A stretch of DNA of 64,000 nt from Streptomyces sp. NRRL F-6131 (GTDB taxonomy: Bacteria; Actinomycetota; Actinomycetes; Streptomycetales; Streptomycetaceae): the NCBI GenBank assembly GCA_000719695.1, contig JOHN01000039.1, positions 1 through 64,000 on the forward strand, given 5' to 3'. A program made the position numbers and the translations under genes. Under the pieces are notes generated by a model, which was not told the DNA's origin, ran no database searches, and saw nothing but the letters and a program-made list of their open reading frames with translations. This document shows positions 26,072 to 36,172 of the stretch, piece after piece. Each line of letters begins with the position of its first letter. Position 1 is the stretch's first letter.

Positions 26072-27100
26072 ATGTCCGACACCGCCTGGAACCACAGCGC
26101 TACGCGTCACGCCGCCGCCATCGAGATGTCCGGAGTGGAGAAACGGTTCGGCGCCACCCGCGCGCTGCGCGGCCTCGACCTGACCGTGCCGGCCGGCACC
26201 GTGTGCGGCCTGCTCGGCCCCAACGGGGCGGGCAAGACCACCGCCGTCCGCGTACTCGCCACCCTGGTCGCTCCCGACCGCGGTACCGCGCGCGTCGCCG
26301 GGTACGACGTGGTCCGCGAGCCCGGCGCGGTCCGCCGCAGCATCGGCCTGGCCGGCCAGCACGCCGCCGTCGACGAGGGCATCACCGGCCGCGACAACCT
26401 CCACCTCCTCGGCCGGCTGCACCACCTCGGCGCCCGCGCCGCCCGGACCCGCGCCGAGGAACTGCTCGACCGCTTCGGACTCGCAGGGGCCGCCGACCGC
26501 CTGGTGCGCACCTACTCCGGGGGCATGCGACGGCGGCTCGACCTCGTCGCCAGCCTGGTCACCGCGCCGCCGGTGCTCTTCCTGGACGAGCCGACCACCG
26601 GCCTCGACCCGCGCAGTCGGCAGCAGATCTGGGACACGGTAAGGGAGTTGGCCGACGCCGGGACGACCGTGCTGCTCACCACCCAGTACCTGGAGGAGGC
26701 CGACCGGCTCGCCGCCGGTGTCGTGGTGGTGGACCACGGCGCCGCCATCGCGACCGGTCCACCGCAGCGGCTCAAGGCGTCGATCGGCACCCGGATCTCG
26801 GTCACCCTCGCCGACGCCGCCCACCTCGGCCGGGCCGCCGTGGTCCTGGCCGCGCTCGCCGGGAACGGGGACGTGCGGGTGGACCAGGAGGAGCGGACGG
26901 TCGCGGTGGTGTCGCGGCCGGGGCTGGAGGTGCCGCTGCCCAGGCTGGTACGGGAGTTGGACGCCGTGGGGGTGGTCGCGCAGGACGCCGCGATCCGGCC
27001 GCCCTCGCTGGACGACGTCTTCCTCGCGCTCACCGGGAGGCCGAACACCACCGCGCCGGGTACCGGTGCGGGTTCGGGCGTCGAGGGGAGGGTCGCCTGA
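26072..27100 (+). CDS. DrrA-family ABC exporter ATP-binding protein
   Basis: This 342-aa ATPase has Walker A GPNGAGKTT near residue 48, signature YSGGMRRRLDL near 150, Walker B VLFLDEPTTGLD near 170 and the H-loop in LLTTQYLEEADR. The C-terminal extension (about 300-342) is typical of daunorubicin-resistance DrrA proteins. It partners the permease that starts 1 bp into its stop codon region. By family it powers drug or lipid export. It is under probable TetR control. Confidence 0.95.
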   Translation: MSDTAWNHSATRHAAAIEMSGVEKRFGATRALRGLDLTVPAGTVCGLLGPNGAGKTTAVRVLATLVAPDRGTARVAGYDVVREPGAVRRSIGLAGQHAAVDEGITGRDNLHLLGRLHHLGARAARTRAEELLDRFGLAGAADRLVRTYSGGMRRRLDLVASLVTAPPVLFLDEPTTGLDPRSRQQIWDTVRELADAGTTVLLTTQYLEEADRLAAGVVVVDHGAAIATGPPQRLKASIGTRISVTLADAAHLGRAAVVLAALAGNGDVRVDQEERTVAVVSRPGLEVPLPRLVRELDAVGVVAQDAAIRPPSLDDVFLALTGRPNTTAPGTGAGSGVEGRVA

Positions 27101-27957
27101 TGTCCGCACGAGGGTCTCTGGTCGCCGACACCTGGTCGTCGATGCTCCGTGTCCTCCTCCACTACCGGCGCTCGCCCGGGCTGCTGGCCGCCTCGCTGGG
27201 CGTGCCCGTGCTGATGGTGGTGGTGTTCGGCTATGTGCTCGGCAGTGCCATCACCGTGCCGGGCGGCGGAGCCGGTGCAACCGGTGTGTCCGGTGTGTCC
27301 GGTGTGTCCGGCGCAGCCGGTCCTGGTTCCGCCGACGCGTACCGGGAGTTCCTGATGCCCGGCCTGTTCGCCCTGGTGGCCGTCAACGGCATCATGCCCA
27401 CCATGGTCGGCGCCGCCCGTGACGTCGGGCGCGGCGTCACCGACCGGCTCCGTTCGATGCCGGTCTCCCGGGTCGGCCTGCTGCTCGGCCAGACCCTCGC
27501 CGACCTGCTGGTCAGCATGGTGGTGCTGGCCCTGCTGGCGGCGGTCGGGCTGGCCGTGGGGTGGCGGATCCGCGGTGGACCCGGCGACGCCGCGGGGGCG
27601 TTCGGGCTGCTGCTGCTCTTCCGGTTCGTCATGACCTGGGTCGGCCTGCTGCTCGGGCTGGCGGTCGGCAAGGAGGAGGCGGCGGGGCAACTGGCGGTCG
27701 CGGTCTTCCCGTTGGCGATGGTCACCAACGCGTTCGTGCCCACCGGCGGGATGCCCGGCTGGTTGGCGGCGGTCGCCGAGTGGAACCCGATGAGCGCCGC
27801 GGTCCAGGCCGGCCGTGACCTCTTCGGCAACCCGTCCGCGCCGGCGGCGGCCTGGCCGATGCAGCACGCCGTCCCGGCGACCCTGCTGTGGTGCGCGGTC
27901 CTGCTGCTGCTCTGCGGGCCGTTCGCCGTGCGGAGGTTCGCCACCCACGGCCGCTGA
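27100..27957 (+). CDS. DrrB-family ABC-2 permease
   Basis: This 285-aa protein has six predicted hydrophobic segments (LLAASLGVPVLMVVVFGYVLG, FALVAVNGIMPTMVG, LLVSMVVLALLAAVGLAVG and others) and the ABC-2 signature RLRSMPVSRVGLLLGQTLADL. A short VSGVSGVSG repeat (27283-27312) sits in the first extracellular loop. Its ATG overlaps the ATPase stop (TGATG), so the two are coupled. It forms the exporter with the upstream ATPase. Confidence 0.95.
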   Translation: MSARGSLVADTWSSMLRVLLHYRRSPGLLAASLGVPVLMVVVFGYVLGSAITVPGGGAGATGVSGVSGVSGAAGPGSADAYREFLMPGLFALVAVNGIMPTMVGAARDVGRGVTDRLRSMPVSRVGLLLGQTLADLLVSMVVLALLAAVGLAVGWRIRGGPGDAAGAFGLLLLFRFVMTWVGLLLGLAVGKEEAAGQLAVAVFPLAMVTNAFVPTGGMPGWLAAVAEWNPMSAAVQAGRDLFGNPSAPAAAWPMQHAVPATLLWCAVLLLLCGPFAVRRFATHGR

Positions 27958-28079
27958 CCGCGACGGAGGCGGCAGCGGGGGCGGAACGCACGGCGCGGGC
28001 CCGCCGGACCCGGGTGACCCGTGTCCGGCGGGTCGGAATGTGCTGGACAGTGCGGCCGGTGCGGCGGAGGGTGGGGTGC

Positions 28080-29066
28080 ATGGAGTTCACCCACCTCGGC
28101 CGCACCGGCCTGACCGTCTCCCGACTCTGCCTGGGCACCATGAACTTCGGCCCGCACACCGAGGAGTCCGACGCCCATCTGATCATGGACAGCGCCCACG
28201 AGCGGGGCATCAACTTCTTCGACACCTCCAACAGTTACGGCCGCGACCCGGAGGGCAACCAGAAGGGCCGCACCGAGGAGATCATCGGCCGCTGGTTCGC
28301 CAAGGGCGACGGCCGCCGCGAGCGCACCGTGCTCGCCACCAAGGCCTACGCCCCGATGGGCGACTGGCCGAACGAGGGCCGGCTCTCCGCCCTCGCGATC
28401 CGCCGCTCGGTCGAGGCCAGCCTGCGCCGGCTGGGCACCGACCACATCGACCTGTACCAGATGCACCACATCGACCGGGACACGCCCTGGGAGGAGATCT
28501 GGCAGGCGATGGAGGTCCTGGTCACCCAGGGCAAGATCATCTACGTCGGCTCCAGCAACTTCGCCGGCTGGCACATCGCCCAGGCCCAGGAGGCCGCCAA
28601 GGCCCGGCACTTCCTCGGACTCGTGAGCGAGCAGTCGCTCTACAACCTGCTGGACCGGACGATCGAACTGGAGGTGATCCCCGCCGTCGAGCACTACGGG
28701 CTCGGCCTGCTCCCGTGGTCCCCGCTGCGCAGCGGGGTGCTGGGCGGTGTGCTGCGCAAGGAGCGCGAGGGCACCAGGGTCCGGGGCGGTCTCCCGCACG
28801 CCGGTGAGATCCTGGCGGCCAACCGGGACCGGATCCAGGCCTACGAGGACCTCGCCGACGAACTCGGCGAGCACCCCGCGGACCTCGCGCTCGCCTGGCT
28901 GCTGTCCCGCCCCGCCGTCACCGCCCCGATCGTCGGCCCGCGCACCCTCGCCCACCTGGACGCCGCCGTGCACGCGCTCGACGTCAAGCTGGACGACGAG
29001 GTGCTCGCCCGCCTCGACACCCTCTTCCCGGGCCGCAAGCCAGCCCCGGAGGACTACGCCTGGTAG
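28080..29066 (+). CDS. Aldo/keto reductase
   Basis: This 328-aa NADPH-dependent TIM-barrel oxidoreductase of the YajO/PhyC-like subgroup has catalytic Asp in FFDTSNSYG near residue 52, Lys in VLATKAY near 88, His in YQMHHIDRD near 130 and the C-terminal cofactor loop GPRTLAHLD. Its substrate is unknown. The start is the ATG at 28080 after a GGAGG-like site. It follows the ABC exporter by 122 bp and ends before a strong hairpin. Confidence 0.9.
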   Translation: MEFTHLGRTGLTVSRLCLGTMNFGPHTEESDAHLIMDSAHERGINFFDTSNSYGRDPEGNQKGRTEEIIGRWFAKGDGRRERTVLATKAYAPMGDWPNEGRLSALAIRRSVEASLRRLGTDHIDLYQMHHIDRDTPWEEIWQAMEVLVTQGKIIYVGSSNFAGWHIAQAQEAAKARHFLGLVSEQSLYNLLDRTIELEVIPAVEHYGLGLLPWSPLRSGVLGGVLRKEREGTRVRGGLPHAGEILAANRDRIQAYEDLADELGEHPADLALAWLLSRPAVTAPIVGPRTLAHLDAAVHALDVKLDDEVLARLDTLFPGRKPAPEDYAW

Positions 29067-29083
29067 GACCCAGGTGCCCTCGT

Positions 29084-29124
29084 CCCGTGCCCCCGTCCGG
29101 CCGCCGCGTCGACGGGGGCACGGG
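29084..29124 (+). terminator. Hairpin terminator after aldo/keto reductase
   Basis: CCCGTGCCCCCGTC / GACGGGGGCACGGG is a perfect 14-bp stem with a 13-nt loop, 17 bp after the stop. A second small hairpin (GGCAAGGAG / CTCCTTGCC, 29163-29189) and an A/T patch follow in the gap before the monooxygenase gene. Confidence 0.8.
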
Positions 29125-29284
29125 CGTGTGCGCGGGGCTGCACGGGGAGGGGGAACGACGAAGGCAAGGAGGAAAACGCACTCCTTGCCACTCTCAATTT
29201 ATAGCGAGCGGGGGGCCTTGCCGCAAGGGGGTGGGGGTGGCGCAGAATGACCGACCTGAACCGGGCGAGGATGAAAACGGCTGA

Positions 29285-30910
<1,626 letters not shown>

Positions 30911-30933
30911 CCGGGGCGCAGGGGCGTGAGCGG

Positions 30934-30967
30934 CGGCGGCCCCGGGGAAACGTCCCCGGGGCCGCCG
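30934..30967. terminator. Bidirectional hairpin terminator
   Basis: CGGCGGCCCCGGGG / CCCCGGGGCCGCCG is a 14-bp stem around AAACGT, placed between the convergent monooxygenase and SCO6745-family genes. Confidence 0.85.
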
Positions 30968-30971
30968 TTGC

Positions 30972-31832
30972 TCAGGCCGTCGTGGTGGCCGGGAGGCCGA
31001 TCGGGTTGATCGGCGGCAGTGCGCCGCGACAGAGCGCCGAGATCGGCTTGAGCGCGGCGGCGAGCCGGTCGAGCTCGGCCCGCGGGTGGTGCTCCCAGAC
31101 CCGGGCGGCGGCCAGATCGGTGGCCGCCTCCAGCGACTGGTGCCGGATCCGGCCGCACTCGGTGATGGTGCCGCGCTCGGTGATCCAGCCCCGCTCGACC
31201 AGCCGGGCCGCGGCCGCGTCCCACTCCTCGTCCGTCCAGCCGCGGAACGGCTGCAGCGCCTCGCGCCGCACGTCCAGGGCACAGCGCACCACCAGCGCCT
31301 CGCAGCCGTCCAGCCCGGCCGAGACCAGCGCGGCGACATGGCCGTCGCCCCGGTGCTCGCGCATCACGGTGGCCGCCTGCCAGAGGCGTCCGTGCGGGTC
31401 GGACGGGCGGGGGAGGGCGGCGTTGGCGGCGGCCAGCACCCGGCCGGCGCAGTCCAGCCGCTCCACGGCGCCCTCCAGCAGGTCCGCCGCCAGCTCGATC
31501 TGCGCCGGGTCCACGTGCTCCAGCAGCCGCGCCAGGGCCGCCGAGGCGCCCGTGATCCGGGCGGCGAGCGCGGCCTCCGGATCGGCGAGCTTCCAGATCG
31601 CCGGCAGGGCGCGCTCGATCGGGGCGGGCGCGAAGTTGAAGAACGCGGCGACCACCGGCGGCGCGTCCACCGCGCCGAGCGGGGCGGCCCGGCCGCCGAA
31701 GTAGCTGCGCGCGACGCCGCGCAGGCCCACCTCCTCGAACGCGGCGAGGCCCTCGGGGGTGAAGTAGGTGACGGCGTGCACGGGTTCGAAGAGCCACCAC
31801 AGGGCGCGGGCGGGGTGGACCAGATCGGCCAA
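30972..31832 (-). CDS. SCO6745-family protein
   Basis: This 286-aa, mainly helical protein resembles the streptomycete SCO6745 family. It has aromatic-rich ARALWWLFEPVHAVTYFTPEG at the N-terminus, central Ala-rich helices, and a C-terminal segment with FRGWTDEEWDAAAARLVERGWI that looks like a winged-helix. The function is unknown. I chose the TTG at 31832 because GAGGAAGG lies 7 bp upstream. It is divergent from rpe. Confidence 0.75.
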   Translation of the reverse strand: MADLVHPARALWWLFEPVHAVTYFTPEGLAAFEEVGLRGVARSYFGGRAAPLGAVDAPPVVAAFFNFAPAPIERALPAIWKLADPEAALAARITGASAALARLLEHVDPAQIELAADLLEGAVERLDCAGRVLAAANAALPRPSDPHGRLWQAATVMREHRGDGHVAALVSAGLDGCEALVVRCALDVRREALQPFRGWTDEEWDAAAARLVERGWITERGTITECGRIRHQSLEAATDLAAARVWEHHPRAELDRLAAALKPISALCRGALPPINPIGLPATTTA

Positions 31833-32088
31833 CGGAGGACCTTCCTCGAAGGAGCGCGGGGAGCGCGAGGTGAGGGGAGCAGTCGTACGGGTGCAGTCGT
31901 ACGGGGGCAGTCGTACAGGCCTGATGACCACGGCGGCGGTCACGATAACCCCGCCCGGGGTGTGATGACGGTCACGGGAAGGTCTCACTGGTGACACGCC
32001 CCCGACGGTGCGGGGGATGATGGGCACAGGTGCGCCCCGCGCGCGCCCCGGACCCTCGGCACGAAGGCAAGAAGAGGTAACAGGCCCC

Positions 32089-32772
32089 ATGGCGCAGATC
32101 AATCCCAGCATCCTGTCCGCGGACTTCGCCCGGCTCGCCCAGGAGGCCGAGGCGGTGCGCGGCTCGGACTGGCTGCACGTCGATGTGATGGACAACCACT
32201 TCGTGCCGAACCTGACCCTCGGCGTCCCGATCGTCGAGTCGCTCGCCCGGGCCACCGACATCCCGCTCGACTGCCACCTCATGATCGAGGACCCGGACCG
32301 CTGGGCCCCCCAGTACGTCGAGGCGGGCGCCGGCTCGGTCACCTTCCACGCCGAGGCCGCCGCCGCGCCCGTCCGGCTCGCCCGGGAGATCCGCGCCAAG
32401 GGCGCCCGCGCGTCGATGGCGCTCAAGCCGGCCACGCCGATCGAGCCCTACGAGGACCTGCTGCCCGAGCTGGACATGCTGCTGATCATGACCGTCGAGC
32501 CGGGCTTCGGCGGCCAGTCGTTCCTGGACATCATGCTGCCGAAGATCCGCCGGACCCGGGAGCTGATCGCCAAGCACGGGCTGGAGCTGTGGCTCCAGGT
32601 CGACGGCGGCGTCTCGGCGAGCACCATCGAGCGCTGCGCCGAGGCCGGCGCGGACGTCTTCGTCGCCGGTTCGGCGGTCTACGGGGCGCAGGAGCCGGCC
32701 GACGCGGTCGCCAAGCTGCGCACCCTCGCCGAGGGCGCCACCGCCGACGCCTGGTGGGCCTGCGCGCACTGA
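32089..32772 (+). CDS. rpe: Ribulose-phosphate 3-epimerase
   Basis: This 227-aa TIM-barrel enzyme interconverts D-ribulose 5-phosphate and D-xylulose 5-phosphate in the pentose phosphate pathway. It shows [13 protein letters not shown], metal-binding [23 protein letters not shown], the [11 protein letters not shown] phosphate loop, VDGGVS and FVAGSAVYG. The length is normal. The ATG at 32089 is chosen from the family N-terminus, with GAAGAGG upstream. Confidence 0.97.
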   Translation: MAQINPSILSADFARLAQEAEAVRGSDWLHVDVMDNHFVPNLTLGVPIVESLARATDIPLDCHLMIEDPDRWAPQYVEAGAGSVTFHAEAAAAPVRLAREIRAKGARASMALKPATPIEPYEDLLPELDMLLIMTVEPGFGGQSFLDIMLPKIRRTRELIAKHGLELWLQVDGGVSASTIERCAEAGADVFVAGSAVYGAQEPADAVAKLRTLAEGATADAWWACAH

Positions 32773-32810
32773 CCTGTGCTCCGGCCCCCCGCCCGGAGCG
32801 CTCCGTTCGC

Positions 32811-32860
32811 GGGAACGCCGCTGCCCCCGACGCACACGCGTGGGGGGCAGCGGCGTTCCC
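32811..32860. terminator. Bidirectional terminator between rpe and amidase gene
   Basis: GGGAACGCCGCTGCCCCC pairs perfectly with GGGGGCAGCGGCGTTCCC: an 18-bp stem with a 14-nt loop, between convergent genes. Confidence 0.9.
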
Positions 32861-32882
32861 GGACAAGCCGGTCGGATGCCGG

Positions 32883-35879
32883 TCAGATGCCGGCCACCGC
32901 CAGGGTGCTGACCGGGTCGATCGGTCCGGCCGCGCCCAGGTCCTGGGTGTCCATCCAGCCCGACCAGGTGCCGAGGGCGTAGTCGCCGTTGGCGTTGAGG
33001 ACCCGCCCGCCGGAGACGCCGAACAGCCGCAGGCTGTTGCCGGTGTAGGTGACGGCGAGCTTGGTCAACGGCGCGGTCTGCCCGGTGATGCCGGAGACGT
33101 CGCCCCAACCGCTCCAGGCGCCGGCCGCGTAGTCGGCGGTGGCCTGCTTGACCCTGCCGTCGACCAGGGCCAGCAGGTACTGCTTCGAGCCGACCGCGAC
33201 GGTGGCCAGGCCGCTGACCGTGCCGTTCAGCGGGCCGACCGCGCCGGTGATGTCGCCGTAACGCCAGACGCCCCGGTTGTAGTCGGCGTCGGCGACGTGG
33301 ATCCGGCCGTCGGACCCGACGCCGTTGATGTGCATCACGTTGCCGTTGGCGGACGCCGCGATCCTGGTCAGTGCGCCGGCGGGCAGACCGAGCACGCCGG
33401 AGATGTCGCCCCACTGGTACCAGCGGCCCGCCGAGTAGTCGGCGGTCGCCTCCAGCAGGCGGCCGCCGGCGACCACGACCACGTGCATCGTGTTGCCGGT
33501 GGCCGTGACCGTCACCTCGGTCACGGAGGACGCGAGGGGACCGGCCAGACCGGCGACCTGCAGGTCGTACCAGGGGGTCCACTCGCCCGTGCGGAGGTTC
33601 CGGTCGGCGGTGTAGACACGGCCGTTGGCGACCGTCACCGCGTGCAACTGGCTGCCCATGTACAGCAGGGAGAACTTCTGGGCCGGATCAACCGCCACGC
33701 CACCGGCGGGCGGGATCACGTGGTACTTCTCCCAGGCGCCGCGGGTGTAGTTGGCGCCGGCGTTGACCGAGCCGCTGCTGGTCTGCGCCAGCAGCTGCAC
33801 CCGTTCACCGTCGGCCAGCGCGTCGGTCGGCGCCGGCACCGGCACCAGGTCGACGTCGTCGGCCGAGACGTAGGCGAGCCGGTGGTTGTACCGGATCGGG
33901 TAGTAGTGGACGGTGCTGCCGGTGACCCAGGTCCGGTCGTTCGGCGCACTGCCGTTGACGGTCGGCGCGTAGTAGAAGTCGCCCGGCACCGGGCTGGCGG
34001 AGACCGGCACGTACTGCTGGCCGGCGGGCAGGGTGTAGTCCAGCGCGACGATGTTGGGATTCGGCACCGGGACACCGGCCGCCGCGAAGGCGCCGTACTC
34101 CGGGTAGGAGCGGCCGTAGACCGCGACGCTGCTCAGGCCGGCCTTGGGGGTCAGCACGTACTGGCCCGGGCGGTGGTCGGCGGCGGCGATGGAGCCGTCG
34201 TTCCAGAACCAGGCCTTCCGGCCGTTGTACCAGATGGCGGTCCACTGCCCCTGGAGGTCGGCAACCACGTAGCTGCCGCCGGCCACCGCCTTGTCGCTCC
34301 AGTCCGAGGCGTTCTGGGTGCCGTTGCCGATCAGCGGGCCGCCGGGGGAGCTGTACAGGTAGACGAAGTTCGCCGGCTGGGACGGGGCACCGTTGATCAC
34401 CGGACGGTAGGCGTCGGAGAACGGCGGGTTGATGACGATCCGGCTGCCGACGGCGTACCCCTGGTCGGGCGAGACGTGCCCGCCGACCAGGTCCATGTAG
34501 TGGTTCCAGTCCCAGAACGTGCCCGGGTCCCAGTGCATGCCGTTCACGGCGCTCTGGATCGGTCCCGGGACCTCGTCGTGGCCGATGATGTGCTCGCGGT
34601 CCAGCGGCACGCCGAACCGGTCGGCCAGGTAGCGGGTCAGGGTGGCCGAGGACTGGTAAAGCTGCTCCGAGTACCAGCTGGCCCCGCTCAGCGCGTAGCC
34701 CTCGTGCTCGATGCCCACGCTGCGCATGTTGAAGGTCTTGTTGCCGGCGTGCCAGGCGACGTTCTTGTTCGCCACCATCTGCGTGACGTGTCCGTCGCTG
34801 GAGCGCAGCAGGTAGTGCGCGCTCGCCAGGGTGGCCGGGTTCTGGAACGTCGCCAGCGAGCCCGCGTAGCCGCCCTCGGTGTCGTGGACGACGATGTAGT
34901 CGATCTCCGCGCCGGTGCGGTTGGCGACGGAGTAGTTGCCGAAGTCGTTGACGTCGGCGCTGTTCTGCGCGTACGCGGCGGGCCGGAAGTCGCAGCTGAG
35001 GCTGGACGGGCACTCGATCGGGTCGGCGGCCGTGGCCGAGGGTGCGGCCGGTGCGGCGAGCGAGCCGCTCACGGCCTCCTTGGACGCGGGCGCCCGGCCC
35101 GGCTGCTGCGCCCCGCGGTCGGCCGCCGGGAGCTGCGCGGCGACGCCCGGGTCGGCGGCGAGCGTCAGCCGCTGGCCCTCGGACGTGGTCCGGGTCGCGC
35201 CGGCCTTCAGGGTGCCGAACACGCGGTCCGCGAACTCCCGCCCCTCGGCGGTGCCCTGGCCCTCCGCGCCGCCGTTGCTGAAGGAGACCACCGCGCCGTA
35301 CCAGGCGGCCGGGTCGCTGGACAGCGGAGCCTTCGCCCTGCGCTGCTGCTCGGCGAGGAGCGCGGCGCCGCCGCGGATGCTCTGCAGGGTGTTCTCCCGC
35401 AGCTCCGCCGCGGGCCGGCCGATCAGCGCCGCCGCGGCGTCCAGGGTGTGCAGCGCGGGGCCGTCGACCGGCGGCGCCGGGGCGGCCACCGCCCTGGCCG
35501 TCGCCGAGGGGGCGCCGTCACCGCGCTGGTCGACCTCGGGCTGGGCGGCGGCCTGGGCCGCCGCGACCGCCGCCAGGTCGACCTGGGTGAGTCCCATCAC
35601 GTTGTAGTTGCCGGTGGTGCTGGGTCGGCCCTGGTGCGACTCCCAGCGGGTCTCCTGGTAGGAGACGGCCAGCAGGACGCTCTCGGGGACCTTGAATTCC
35701 TTGGCCGCGGCGGCGAACTGGGCCTGCAGCGCGGCCGTCGGCGCCTTCGGTGCGGCCGGTGCCGCCGCGGCGTACGTGGCACCGCTCGCCGCTATGCCGA
35801 ACGCGGCAGCGGAGACCGCCGCGGCCGTGGCCGCGCGGAGCGCCGCGCGCGGCCGCGGTGTACGAGATCGATGAGTCAA
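32883..35879 (-). CDS. Secreted N-acetylmuramoyl-L-alanine amidase with beta-propeller-like repeats
   Basis: This 998-aa protein has a signal peptide (about 10-40). A transglycosylase-like helical segment (about 50-110, VPESVLLAVSYQETRWES) follows, then an Amidase_2 domain (about 320-470) with the T7-lysozyme set VVHDTEGG near 332, VGIEHEG, IIGHDEVPG near 434 and HWDPGTFWDW. SH3-like segments come next, then about five tectonin-like repeats (about 730-998; DYSAGRWYQWGDISG, DYNRGVWRYGDITG). It cleaves peptidoglycan by family; the repeats probably bind glycans. The start is a TTG at 35879 with weak RBS. The gene is divergent from the DUF4091 gene. Confidence 0.9.
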   Translation of the reverse strand: MTHRSRTPRPRAALRAATAAAVSAAAFGIAASGATYAAAAPAAPKAPTAALQAQFAAAAKEFKVPESVLLAVSYQETRWESHQGRPSTTGNYNVMGLTQVDLAAVAAAQAAAQPEVDQRGDGAPSATARAVAAPAPPVDGPALHTLDAAAALIGRPAAELRENTLQSIRGGAALLAEQQRRAKAPLSSDPAAWYGAVVSFSNGGAEGQGTAEGREFADRVFGTLKAGATRTTSEGQRLTLAADPGVAAQLPAADRGAQQPGRAPASKEAVSGSLAAPAAPSATAADPIECPSSLSCDFRPAAYAQNSADVNDFGNYSVANRTGAEIDYIVVHDTEGGYAGSLATFQNPATLASAHYLLRSSDGHVTQMVANKNVAWHAGNKTFNMRSVGIEHEGYALSGASWYSEQLYQSSATLTRYLADRFGVPLDREHIIGHDEVPGPIQSAVNGMHWDPGTFWDWNHYMDLVGGHVSPDQGYAVGSRIVINPPFSDAYRPVINGAPSQPANFVYLYSSPGGPLIGNGTQNASDWSDKAVAGGSYVVADLQGQWTAIWYNGRKAWFWNDGSIAAADHRPGQYVLTPKAGLSSVAVYGRSYPEYGAFAAAGVPVPNPNIVALDYTLPAGQQYVPVSASPVPGDFYYAPTVNGSAPNDRTWVTGSTVHYYPIRYNHRLAYVSADDVDLVPVPAPTDALADGERVQLLAQTSSGSVNAGANYTRGAWEKYHVIPPAGGVAVDPAQKFSLLYMGSQLHAVTVANGRVYTADRNLRTGEWTPWYDLQVAGLAGPLASSVTEVTVTATGNTMHVVVVAGGRLLEATADYSAGRWYQWGDISGVLGLPAGALTRIAASANGNVMHINGVGSDGRIHVADADYNRGVWRYGDITGAVGPLNGTVSGLATVAVGSKQYLLALVDGRVKQATADYAAGAWSGWGDVSGITGQTAPLTKLAVTYTGNSLRLFGVSGGRVLNANGDYALGTWSGWMDTQDLGAAGPIDPVSTLAVAGI

Positions 35880-36172
35880 CAGTCTGTCCCGACCTTTTCT
35901 GTTCGACCGGACCGGATCGACGGGAACGTATCAGCGGCGACCGACAGGGAGCGCATCCGGGTCGGGACCACGGAACACCGTGGGCCCGTCGGCGGAACCG
36001 TCGTCCGGGTTTTCGTCCGGGTCGTCCTCTGATGGGCCGTCTGATCCCCCCGGACGTCCGCATCCTGTTCATACAAAGGATTTCTGTACGCATACTGTCA
36101 TGGGATACGACTGTCCGTGCGCATCGGGGGGCCTGGTGCGTCGACCGGATCCAGCGTTGACCAGGGGAAATC